This document shows, one piece after another, positions 22,491 to 35,800 of a DNA stretch of 64,000 nt. How positions within the stretch are numbered: the first letter of the stretch is position 1; each line of letters begins with the position of its first letter. The notes under the pieces were generated by a model that saw nothing but the letters and a program-made list of their open reading frames with translations, was not told where the DNA came from and did not search any database. The stretch covers positions 81,070,948 to 81,134,947 of the forward strand of contig OY754464.1 of assembly GCA_963575645.1 (NCBI GenBank), written 5' to 3'. A program made the translations under genes and the position numbers. Origin of the DNA: Xanthostigma xanthostigma. Taxonomy: Eukaryota > Arthropoda > Insecta > Raphidioptera > Raphidiidae.

Positions 22491-23212
22491 GCGCCAAGGC
22501 AATTTTAAATAAAAGGCTTGATTTTTTTTATATGAAGTTGGACTAAGTCTAAACCAATTCTGAAAATTTTAGGGGGGTTGCCCGATTATTTAAATAAATA
22601 AATGACTTCAAAAGTAGGCATATTTAACACTGGCTTTATGGTAAAACGGTAGATGGATGATGTTTTCATTGATTTCTCCAAAACTAGTCGGTGGAAATTA
22701 AAAAAAAACTATTTAAATTAAAGTTAAAACCTTAATAAATTACTGAAAACAAAAAAAAACCCGTTGAGCCCGACTAATTAAAAAGATTAAATATTTTTTT
22801 AATTAGTCGGGCACAACGGATTTTTTTTTTTTGTTTTAAATAATTTATTAAGGTTTTGACTTTAAAAATAAATAAAAAATCGCAGGATTGTGGACAAATA
22901 TTAGATTTATTAATTGTACGACGTTTCGTCTATAAATTTAGACTTTTTCAAGTACAATTTTTACTTGAAAAGTCTAAATTTATAGACGAAACGTCGTACA
23001 ATTAATAAATCTAATATTTGTCCACAATCCTGCGATTTTTTATTTATAATTATCTCGATGGACACGATATCTAATATATGTTTTGACTTTAATTTAAATA
23101 GTTTTTTTTTTAATTTCCACCAACTAGTTTTGGAGAAATCAATGAAAACATATCATCCATCTACCGAAATATAAAAAAAATCAAGCCTTTTGTTTAAAGT
23201 TGCCTTGGTGGT
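22491..23212. mobile_element. Multi-layer fold-back element
   Basis: Outer arms (ccaaggcaattttaaataaa...caagcc / ggcttg...gttgccttgg), a second hairpin at about 22720-22865 (ccttaataaatt...agtcgggc), and a third inverted pair at 22868-23046 lie within one another. No coding capacity. See findings. Confidence 0.7.
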
Positions 23213-23790
23213 CATACTACCTTAAGTTCCGCCAAAATTTAAAAAAAAACTGCAAAAGATGAATTTCATTTCAAAATGAACACTATCTGTCTTTACGATT
23301 CTTGCAGAGTAGTTTTAGAATGAAATAGCTATCAAAAACAGCAATAATAATTAATAAACTGTTACAACGATGTATGGATATTTGGCTGTTTTCCGATTGT
23401 CATGATATTTACCAACTGTGGTTCGTAACTAATAAGTGACCTTATAAAGTATTCTATATTTCTATAATAATATTAACAATTCTAATATTGTATTTGTATA
23501 TAATATTGTTATTTTTGTAACTGTTAAATTTATATTTTTATTTACATTATTTATACTTATCAATGCAAAATAAAAATATTTAATTCTGAAAATATTCGTT
23601 TGTTTTCGATTTACTCCGTATCTGCGGTACGGAAAAAAGCGCGAGAAAATGATGAAACCTGTCTCATTAAAAATCGATAGCCAAATAAAATTTTATTTCG
23701 GTTTCAGTTCCTGGTCAAGATTTTTAATTTGACAAAAACTATGTTCTTATTATACTTTAGAAAATCTAAAATCAAAGAGAATTTTATAAA
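23213..23790. other. Intergenic gap, nothing recognised
   Basis: AT-rich interval between the fold-back element and the SMC6 3' end. Confidence 0.35.
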
Positions 23791-23799
23791 TATAGATCA

Positions 23800-23809
23800 T
23801 TTATTTATT
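23800..23809 (-). promoter_or_regulatory. AATAAA poly(A) signals of SMC6
   Basis: Two overlapping AATAAA hexamers on the minus strand lie about 75 bp past the SMC6 stop codon. Confidence 0.5.
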
Positions 23810-23879
23810 CCGATAATTTTTATAACAAAAAAATAATACATGATAACAAAAAAAATAATTTATACTTTGTACTATCAAA

Positions 23880-26800
23880 TTATTGTCCGCTTCTTTCTGG
23901 ATCACGCATTCTGTAAAAAAAATGTTATTGTCAATTAACTAGGGTCTTTTTTTTAAAAATACACAAAAAAAGAGTTGATACTAACTCTGTTCCAACCTCT
24001 CTGCAAACGGTAACAGAACCGTCACAGTCCTGCGCAGTAGCTAAACGTGTTACAAAACCTTTACAAAATCGTTTTAGCTACTGCGCATGACTGTGACGGA
24101 GCTGTAACCGTTCGCAGAGAGGTTGAAACAGAGTTTGCGCGATTTTCATATCCTTTCTTTAATATCTTTTAAAGAGATTGATGCGTTACAGTCCCAATCA
24201 AAAGTAAGTCGAATTCTAAATGGGAACTTTTCCATAATAAATTTTTACAAAAGGTTATAAATCGATGATACCAATAAATTATTGTCATAAAGGCATAAAT
24301 AAATCATTTTTTTTTATATTAATTAATTATTTCAGTATTTTACTTAATGGAATAACTTTTGAATTTTTTGTACAAAGTTAGATTAGAAAAAATAAATTTA
24401 TGTAAATATCTGTATTTTACATATTTTTTGCAGTAAATTATTAAAAAAAGAAATTAGAAGTAATAAAAATTAAAATTAAATCATTAAAAAGTTGAAAATT
24501 CAGTTAAAATTGTCAAGAATAAAAGTCCATAATCAAAAACTGCTAAGGTTTAATATTTTTTTTTTATTGAATAAAAGTCTCCTAATTAAAATGGAAAAAA
24601 TATTAAAATATGCGTAAGACATCGATGCTTTACATAGTTAGTTTTCGGAACTGCTGACATTATTTGGTTATTTGCAAAAAATTAAAATGTACCGTTTGCA
24701 TATGCTAGGTTCACATATTTTCCATAAGACTACATGTAAGGTTTTTTTTAATTTGTAACTTTATAAATCTCCTACTGATTTTGGATTTTTTACAGAAAAT
24801 TTTGTCATAAAAAATCTATTTAAAAAAACTTTATTTCAGATTTTTTTCATTATCTTCGTTTAACGCCTCAACCTCCTTAAACTATTTAGACGTTTACACA
24901 TAATACGAGAGTACTGGATCACGATTTTTTATAAGAAAAAAAAAAAAGCGACTAACCTGTGGATTGTAAGTTTAGGTCCGGCTACAACCGACGAGATATC
25001 CTGCGGCGTTAAAAAAACAAATTGGTACTCGGGATGTTCATCTGCATGTCTTCTTAACAAATCCATGATTGTCTTTCGATTCACTTTATCCTGAAAATTA
25101 TTACTAGTTTAATAACAATAATACAAACTCAGTTATTACTGTCTTTTTTTTGAGCTGTACTTTAAAACTATTTACTAAGGGCCCATAGCCCAGTCCGGAC
25201 TACACAAAGCCCATGATGTTTCATGCATTCCTAATTAACGAAGTTCTACTGTATTACATCGTAGCATCCGCAATGCGTGTATCATAATATAATAGCAAAC
25301 TATAGCTATCTATTAGTATATTTACAACCTTGAGTTCTAATTTCGTTATGAAACTATTAAATAACTAGCGGCCCGTCCTGGTTTCACCCGGGTGCAATAG
25401 AAATAATTTTGCAAAATGTAGTTCGTTTGCGGCCCGGCGTCTGAACTAATAGCTTTGAGCAAATTCTACCAGATTTGCTTCTGAACCAATAGCTTTGAGC
25501 GAATTCTATCAGATGTCGTTACATGTTCTTAAAGTTTATTTTCACAAAACACCGTAATTTTGTACAAAATATTTAATAAAAACTATCCTATAGCGTAAGT
25601 TAGACCAAGCAAGACACATTTACAAAATTTCATTAAAATCGGTTCAGTGGTTTCAGAGACTAGAACGGACGAACATCGTGACACGAGATTTTTATATACA
25701 GTATGTAAACACGTAAGGTGCACATGGGGAAATTAACATTGGGAAAAATGACTGGATCGGAGTGAGCCTTGAAATCTTGTTTTTCAATTTGACAGACGAT
25801 ATTCTTTTGCAAAATGAATCTGTATACTACCGAAGAAAATATTCAAATGATTACAACATAATCGGACTTTTTTTATTAATGGGACATTAAATTCCCAAAA
25901 ATACTTAAATATGGTGCAAGATCAAATATCTCCGCCTATTCGTATTGAACCTAAAGACATTGGGTCACTGATTTACCAACGCGCATACATTATACCAGTC
26001 AGACAATTTTTGAATGAAATGTTTCCAAACAGATGGAGTTGTTCTTTGTTTTATTTTTGTACAAAAAAATTAAAATAATGATTTATAAGAGCTTTTTATT
26101 ATTAAAAAAGCCAAGTAAAATAAAAATAAATCAAAATAAAATAGAAATCCTCAAGATTACCACGATAATTCAATAGAAATAACAATTAATGCAGTCATGG
26201 CTAACTCTGATCCACGTATTTTTTCCCAATGCTAATTTCCCTATGTGCACCTTACGTGTTTACATACTGTATATATAGATAATCGTTATATCATACCATA
26301 AAAACATCAAATTCATCCATGAAATAAAACGGGAACTTGACGCAATTCCATAAAGCCATGATAAACGCCACAGTTGAATACGAACGCTCGCCTCCCGAAA
26401 GACAGCGAGTGTCTCCCGATCTCGACTGATTAGTTTTAGTCTGCACGTGGATCACCAGTTCTTTCTTTTCGTGATCGATTTGTAGCGTCCCCTGAAATTA
26501 TATTTAATTCGTTAGATGATAACGCCTTCAATGTAAAAAAAAATTGGTTGTCTGTAAAGTCGGTTTACGGACGATAGTTTTACGTGATAACGTATTCCGT
26601 AATACATAACCTAAACCTCCCAAAATTTGGTTTCAACCGCTTATCCTTGGTGTCGGAATGATAAGAAATGTCAAAAGTGACGTTTGCAACTGTCAAAGTA
26701 TTATGTTCTAATAATAATTAGTTATTCCAATACTAATGTCAAAAAATTGAATTAAACATTAGAAATGCAGCCGTTTTCATGTTGCATTTATACAGCTATT

Positions 26801-29800
26801 TTTCTATATAAATTTGTATAAAAAAACTGTTTAGGCAAATTCTGTTATACGAAATCTATGTAAAATGTTCTCCTCTTTCGTTTAAGACTGGTTTCAAACC
26901 GATCTGATTTAAATTGAGCGAGAAATTAGCAAAAAGCACGCACAGGGTCAGGCGGAACGTTACGCGTTACGAACGTTACGATTTAGGAACGTTACACTTT
27001 TTCGTGCATGCAGCCGGTGTTTTATCAATTTATAAGATTGGTGATTCATCAATTTATAAGACGTTATCACGTCAAAAAAATGCAAGTCCAGCCGTTACTG
27101 TCATTTTATCTGTAAACATCTTGTGTGTGTGTAGGCTGCGTGCACGAAGCCTACTAGCGCCGCTAGTGGGTAATAGAGAATTATTGAACTAACTTTTTAT
27201 GGTAATCGCGACATGTTTCTATGGTGATAAGTCAAAAATTTTAGTTGGCTATGATGTGTAAAAAAATGTAATAAGTAAAACTGCTGTTCATTTTATATAC
27301 AATAAAATTCAGATTGTAAACCATTATATAAATAGCATAACATAAAAGGTACGTGTGAATTATTTATTTATCAGTTATGACGTACAATATATAAATAATT
27401 AATTTGTTTACACTGACAGCGTAACGTCAAATTATGGGCGCCAATGATCTTAATTTTACTTAAATCGCCATCAGCGCAACAGCCCGGAACACAACAAGCA
27501 TTTCCAGATCGCCTAGTTTTGCCCGTATTTTCTTTGTAATTAAAAAACTTTATAAAATTTTAACTATTTTCACTTCTAATAAACATTGCTCACTGACATA
27601 CGGAAAATTTGAGTTTGAAGTTTCCCCTAGCGCTCACCACAAACGCTCGCATCGATAAATTTGTAACTCCGCCTCCTCGCACATAGCCCATAGTTATAGA
27701 ATAATTTCTGAGCTTTGACCAACGAAATACTTACGTTGTAATTGCGTAGTTCCAGAACGACATCAAACATTCTCTTTATGTGATGATCAACTTTCTTCAC
27801 CAACTTTTTATAAAGCGCCAATCTCATTTCAATGGAATCGTTCACGTCCGTATGCATGACCTTCAGCGCTGTCAGTATTTCGTTCAAATCGTCGTACCGA
27901 CCCTTGCATACTCGATACATCTCCGTTATGTATTCGGGATCTTCGTTTTGAGCGTTTATACCTCGTATGATAGCCTCGACTTCTTTATGCTCACGTTCAA
28001 TCACTCTCTGCTCCCTAATAACAAAAAAACAACGTAAGTTCAAAAATCTTGCGATAATTCTACAATAGACATGATAACAGCTTTTGAAATGCAGTTCTAT
28101 AATGTAGGTCTACTATTTTCGAAAAAAAAAAAACATTTCAGAGTTTAATTAAACTTTAACGCAAATTATTGCATTTTTATCTGTCTATTTTGAAGTAATC
28201 GCGAAAACGCTCGTGACGTCAAGCCTTAGTGACAGCTGATATTACATGTTGTATTTATGGGTGTAGAGCTGCAGTGCAGAGGTATTTCGTGGAAAGGTAT
28301 GTAAATTTACTTAATGATATGATTTATATTAAGTATTTTCTTAAAAGTGGGGACTTAGTGATAAAAATAGTATGGCTTTCTTTAGTTGCAAGTTAGCTAA
28401 CCTCAAAAATAACTTATGGACATAAGTGTTATAAAATATCACAAAAAAACGAATAAACAAATCAACTAATTAAATGATGCAAAAGTGATTATTTATTTCA
28501 AGTGTTTATATTCTCTTTGATTTAAGAAGGCATGACGTCATTCGGCGTTTCTGTCAAGATGGCCGATTGCAGTATTTTATGCTTTTATTTTATTAAAAAT
28601 CTTATTAATCTCAATTTTTATATTAACACTGGGTTATTTTTTAGAATTCTTTCTCTAAAACCATTTATTCTTCGATTCTTTTATACTGTCATCATGCCTA
28701 TTCTACAATTAAAGACACTATAGGCTGTGTGCACGAAGCCTATTAGCGCCGCTAGTGGGTAATAGAGAATTATTGAACTAACTTTTTATGGAAATCGCGA
28801 CATCTTTCTATGGCGATAAGTCAAAAACTTTAGTTGGCCATGATGTGTCAAAAAAAAAATGTAATAAGGAAAACTGATGTTTTTGTTTACACTGACAGCG
28901 GAACGTCAAATTAGGGCGCCAATGGTCTTTATTTTTACTTAAATCGCCATCAGCGCAACAACCCGGAACACAACAAGCATTTCCAGATCGCTTAGTTTTC
29001 CTATGTTTTCTTTGTAATTAAAAAACTTTATAAAATTACAACTATTTTCACTTTTAATAAACATTGCTCACTGACGTACGAAAAATTGGAGATCGAAGTT
29101 TCCCCTAGTGCTCACCACAAACGCTCGCATCGAAAAATTTGTAGCTCCGCCTCCGTGCACATAGCCCATAGAGAAAAATAATAATATTAACTTTTAGTAG
29201 ATAAACAAAAAATATTTTAGTACTTACCTTGGATCATTAATACGATCACCCATTTCTTCCGTATTTTCATATTCCTTCTCGAGTTTCGAGTCTTGCTCCT
29301 TCAGCCGTTTTTCCAATTCAGTAATATCCTTCTTCCTTCTAGCCAATTCAGTTGCATATGTACTGGAATCGGCTCTCATCTCCAGCAATTTGTTATTTTC
29401 TTTGTTTACCTCAAACTAAAAAAATCATCGAATTAAAATTAGTATACCTCAGCAAATGTTATAACAGAGCATTTCTCCAACTAATCAATAAATTTTTTTT
29501 TTTTTATTTATTGAAGAGTTCTAATCAGACGTTAATCAAAGATTTGAATTTCTCCAACTGACCTCAAGAGGAGCAACTCTCGATTCGATCTCAGCAATAG
29601 ACTTTCGAAATGACATCATGGCTTCTTTAGCTTCGTGTACCTCCAATTTTAATTTTTCACATTCGTCAGTCAACTGTCGATCCTGTAATTCGGCGTTGCT
29701 GACGATCTTCTTAAGTTCTTCCAACTCTTGAACCTGATGGCAAAAACATAAATAATTTAATTTATTCAAGACGCGTGAGTAATATATAATTTCGGGGCCG

Positions 29801-32800
29801 TGCTAAATTCGGGAGAAATAATAAATTACTTCATGTTGACGCGTAGAGTGCTAATAATGAGCCGAAACTGTACGATAACGTATTACTGCATAGTTTCTGG
29901 ACCAATAGGAACGCGGCAGCGAGCCGAAACTGTACGGTAATGAATTATGACTGCATAGTTTCTGGACCAATAGGAACGCGGTAGCGATTTGTATATATGA
30001 AAACAGCATCGCAATTCAGCGAAAGTCAAGGTCATCTTGTGCGCATCGAGGGCGGTGGGTACGTCAATCAATGAAGTGATTTATTATTTCTCTCTCTTTT
30101 ATCAGGATCCCGATTACATATTACTCGTGCTAGTTGAATAAAGTATTATGTGCGACCATTGATCGAAGGAGAATATTCCACTCGCGTGTTACTGCACTCG
30201 CTACGCTCGTGCGGCAAATTTCACGCTCATGGAATCTTCTCCTTCTCTCACTAGTCGCACAATATACTATTCCTGCATAAACCTCAGCTCGTCTACTAGT
30301 TGAGACATGAAAAACAAAAAACAAGAACAAAATGGATTCAGGCTGAGCCAATACTTACAAGTACATCTGTGTTATGAGCATCGGGTTCCATTTTCAAACG
30401 AAGCGATCTAAGCTGCTCTTGCTTCTTCACCTTTGCAGTCCTTAATTTCAAGACGTGATTCTCATGGGTTCTGAGAATATTTTCTTGCTCTTTTCTTGCA
30501 CTTTTGTTTTCATTCAATAGTGCTACAATTTGGGGCATCTCATTTTCCAGTTCTTTAAGATCGTCTTCCAATTGCCTGAAAATTAAATATCATCATATAC
30601 AGGTGAGTCAGACCACCCGTATCAGTCGTTTTTTTCGAAAACGGTTAGTCGTAGAGAGTTGTGTCAAAAATCTGTATTATAAAAGCCCTAATGAAGAATC
30701 GAATGGTGATATTTTTTTCCCCCGGAAAGGTCGGCTTCCCTGTTAGTTTGCTCCGGAATGTTCAGAACTCCGGAATGTTAAATGGCACGATAGGTCGAAA
30801 GTGGTATTGTTGATAAGATCTTTAAAAAATAAGCAAGTTTTGTAGGACATTTTTTTTTGTTACTGCCACCCCTGTTAAGTAATATTCGTTTGAAATTATT
30901 AAATTAACATGTCATAATGACGAATTTAATTTTAAAAGTCGGCATTTAAAATCTAGTTACCTAATTAAACAATGTCACAAATGTTCAAACTGACTTCAAT
31001 TTACTTCTAAACACTGCAGAGCTCTTCTAGATATGTTATGAGTACCTGGAAGTATTTTCCGACAAAAAAAAACAATTGCAATTATTGATTAATTAGGTAA
31101 CTAGATTTTAAATTCCGATTTTTAAAATTAAGTTTGTTATTCTGACATGTTAATTAAATAATTTCAAACGAATATTACTTAACAGGGGTGGCAGTAACAA
31201 AAAAAAAATGTCCTACAAAACTTGCTTATTTTTTAAAGATCTTTTTGACAATACCACTTTCGACCTATCGTGCTATTTAACATTCCGGAGTTCTGAACAT
31301 TCCGGAGCAAACTAACAAGGAAGCCGACCTTTCCGGGGGAAAAAAATATCACCATTCGATTCTTCATTAGGGCTTTTATAATACAGATTTTTGACACAAC
31401 TCTCTACGACTAAGCGTTTTCGAAAAAAACGACTGATACGGGTGGTCTGACTCACCCTGTATATTAATACGTTAAGGTTTAAGATGTTTGCCTCCCTTTT
31501 TAGAAAAAAACCTCACAATTTCACCACATAAATTATATATCATTTTACAGATAATTGCTTGCTCTACTGACATCGACAACTAAAAAATTTATTATTGCTA
31601 TTGTTTTTGTAAATTAATTAAACTCTAAACAACGTCTGCCATCTGACGGCGTAACGTTAACACTTCGATCTGTCATCTGACTTTCATATTGTAAATACTG
31701 CATACTGCCATCTGACGGGCAACGCTGAACAACGCTTTTGCTACTTGCGCCTCTATATGACAATTTTAGTAAAATATTTCTTTTACAACAAAAAGAAGAA
31801 CGTTATAAGCAGTGTGCAAAATTAGAAACGAATTGAATACCTGCAATCATATTTAAAAAATAATTTTGTAAAGTGATAATTATTATACTTATTTAGTGCG
31901 AATAATTCGCACAGGTCACGCTAGTAGCCCTTATTTCAGTTGTAGAAGAAAGGGACGTCAAGGTAAAGAGGAAAATGTTTGTTATAACAGAATTTCACTA
32001 CTTTTGATTCATCGAAAAACATTTTACATTTACGCTGTATTATTAAATAGTTTTTGCTAGTTTCAAAATTTTGTTAGAAAAAAGGAGTGCGGTAATTTTA
32101 AATTTCTCGGTAAATGGCCAAATGAAACACTTCAGTAAATTACTGCACATTACAGAAATTATTTAAAGGTTATGTTAATTTACAGCGGACAGATAACCTT
32201 GACACAGAGTGACAAAGAATTGAAGTTATAGAATAGCATATATTTAATACTCTCTATATTGCCAGCAAAGATCGGGAGAAAGACTTAAACACTATACATT
32301 ATACTCTGAGTCTCATGCGCATGTCCGTGAATGGATGCGCGTCAGTTTGCACATGGAACTAAGCTGTGAAAGGGAGGTGGCTTGCTCTATTCCACTCACT
32401 AAGTGCCCCACTACAGACGCTACACTTGCGCTCAACGGGTCAAGTAAAAAGAAAGAGATAGAAAACAGTCATTTGCTGTCTCACTTCATGGGCCACGCTT
32501 CCACTTACGGCCACTAGCAAAATGGAAGTTATTAAATATATGTAACTACGCGCTCTGTTCAATATAATTATTTCATTATATATTAAAAAAAAAATACTCC
32601 GTTGTGGGATTCCCGGCAGATGTTCGAAATTCTAGTAACTAAATTTCGGCCTGTAACGAAATTTCACCCTGTAATTTAACTTACCAATATATAACAACGC
32701 GCAGTAATTATTTGCCGACGCTAAAGAAAGGCACACGCAGTACACAGCTAACACAGAGAAGCAACTACGTTAATAGTATACACGCACACACAAGGGAGTC

Positions 32801-35800
32801 GAAAGCGGCGGCATAGAGGGGGCAAAAAAAATGTCGAAAACAGTTCTTACCTAAGTGCATCGTCGGTGCTGACTTGTAACAATGATGCCGGTTTGTTATT
32901 GCCGCTGTAGGTTTTATAATCAGGATCCGGATAAAACATATCTCCGGTGGGCGTAATCGCTCTACTGCAGTTACGTGGAACGTTGGCAGCTTTGGACATG
33001 ATCCTATATGCGTCCTCGCTGTTCAGCAACAAAAGAACAGTTTCAATGCGTAAACTGTCGATTAAACAGTTCTCGACGACCGGATCGGAAATGTCCAGGA
33101 TGTTTTGAAGATTCTCGTAGCCGCGAGGAGGTTTCACGCAATGCCTGCTCACATTATGAACCTGAAAAGGAATAAAATCAATACTCGATCCGATGTTTGT
33201 TTTTCGGTTTCGTCGTTTGCTTACCTGATGGAAAAATTTGCTGCTAATTATTTCTGGTTTCCGTCCGCTGGTTATTACTTTAGAGAATATTTTATTTAGC
33301 ATTAAAAAATCTTGATGATTTGTGACACAGAAAGCTTGTAATGTGGAACGACCGATAAAACCTTCGACTGCTGAAGTCCACTTTTTATCTTTGAGTTTAA
33401 TATACTGCCCTGTAAAACAAATAAAATATAATTCAACATTACAAGTAGTGATGTGCCAGATCGTTAAAAATGCATATCCGCGGACACGGATCTGAATACG
33501 GATATTTGGTTTTAAGATCCGCGGATACGGATCTTAACTTTCTTAGAGTACGCGGCGGTAAATATTGCACATCGACCTTTGGAAAGAGACTATCTGTTAT
33601 GGGGAAAAGTTATTGACCTCTTTAAGAGTTAACTCTCATAACAGATTGTCTCTTTCCAAAGATCGATGTGCAATATCTCATTATAAAGATAGTTTTTTAG
33701 TACCTTTGAGTTATGTACTATTGGTATGGTACTCACTACGATAAATGTTTGCAATATAAAGGTGCCAAATACGATTTTAAGAAATAACAAATAATCTGAA
33801 TGGAATTTAACAGTTTTTCATTATTACCTAATCACCTATATATATAAAATTTCATCTATGAATTGAAAATTAATAAGGTAAAAGATCCGTCTAAAAACTA
33901 ACGGATACGGATCTTTCTTCTCACTCGGATATCCGCGGATACGGATATCCGGCACATCACTAATTACAAGCCACAGAAATAATAACGTTAATAATAAAAA
34001 GTTCGTAGTTACCTAATGGACCACGCGGCATTTCGGTGAAATTTTGTTTATTAGCGTTTATTTCCTGCCACACTCTAGGCATGTACTGTCCGTACAAAGC
34101 GAGCTCGTTGCCCGATTGTGACTTTAAAGAACGAATCTGTGCTTTTTTCTTCTGAATTTTGCCATCGATTTCAGTCAAACTACTATGTATTTTTTGTTCT
34201 TTTTGTCGTCCGTTTGCAAGAGAGCCTTGAATCTGCATCAACTCGTGTTCGCTCGTTGTAAATTGAGCCGTAATTGAAGCCAATTCTTCTTCGATCTTTT
34301 CAACTTGTTCGGCGTACGCCTGACGTTGCCGCGCAGCTGATTCGGCACTACAAAACAATCACATATATTAATACGTTAAGGTTAAGATGTTTGCCTCCCT
34401 TTTTAGAAAAAACCACACAATTTCTCCACATAAATTATATATCATTTTACAGATAATTGCTTGCTCTACTGACATTGACAACTAAAAAATGTATTATTGC
34501 TTTTGTTTTTTTTAAATTAATTAATTATTAGCAACGCTGAACAATGTCTGCCATCTGACGGCTAAACAGCGAGCAACGCTGAACAACGTCACATGAATGC
34601 TGCATGATGCCATCTGACGGCTTAGCTCAACGCTTTTGCTACTTGCGCCTCTATATGACAATTTTAGTAAAATATTTCTTCGATCTGTCATCTGAGCTTC
34701 ATATTGTAATACAACTAAAAGAAGAACGTTATAAGCAGTGTGCAAAATTAGAAACGAATTGAATACCTGCAATCATATTTAAAAAAAAAATTGGTTGTCT
34801 GTAAAGTCGGTTTACGGACGATAGTTTTACGTGATAACGTATTCCGTAATACATAACCTAAACCTCCCAAAATTTGGTTTCAATCCGCTTATCCTTGGTG
34901 TCGGAATGATAAGAAATGTCAAAAGTGACGTTTGCAACTGTCAAAGTATTATGTTCTAATAATAATTAGTTATTCCAATACTTAACTTAGAAGGCGTTGC
35001 ATTTCACAAAATATTAATGTCAAAAAATTGAATTAAACATTAGAAATGCAGCCGTTTTCATGTTAAGACAAGACATACGTTCTCTTCTAATTTCCATGTA
35101 CGGCAAACAAAGACGACCGACCGCGTCGCGCCATGCATTAGACAACATTGCATTTATACAGCTATTTTTCTATATAAATTTGTATAAAAAAACTGTTTAG
35201 GCAAATTCTGTTATACGAAATCTATGTAAAATGTTCTCCTCTTTCGTTTAAGACTGGTTTCAAACCGATCTGATTTAAATTGAGCGAGAAATTAGCAAAA
35301 AGCACGCACAGGGTCAGGCGGAACATTACGCGTTACGAACGTTAGGAACGTTACACTTTTTCGTGCATGCAGCCGGTGTTTTATCAATTTATAAGATTGG
35401 TGATTCATCAATTTATAAGACGTTATCACGTCAAAATAATTTTCTAAAGTGATAATTATTATACTTATTTAGTGCGAATAATTCGCACAGGTCACACTAG
35501 TTCATTTGAAATATCGAAAACCAAACCTCAAAACGAAACAAATTTTTGCAACCGACATACCTTTTGTTTATTTCATTTATCTGGTCATTCAAATTATTGT
35601 AATCCCTCTTTTTTCTAGCAAGAGCCAACCTTTTGTTTTCTAACGTCCCCTCTTTAAGCGAATACGATTCTTGAAGCTCGGAGTATTTGTTTTTCTGTTC
35701 TCGAAACTGTTGTTCCAAACCTTTAGATTCCTTTCGAATTTCTTCTATTTGTCTTTCCAAGGATCTAACAGAAAACATTTATGCATAAAACACACATAAC

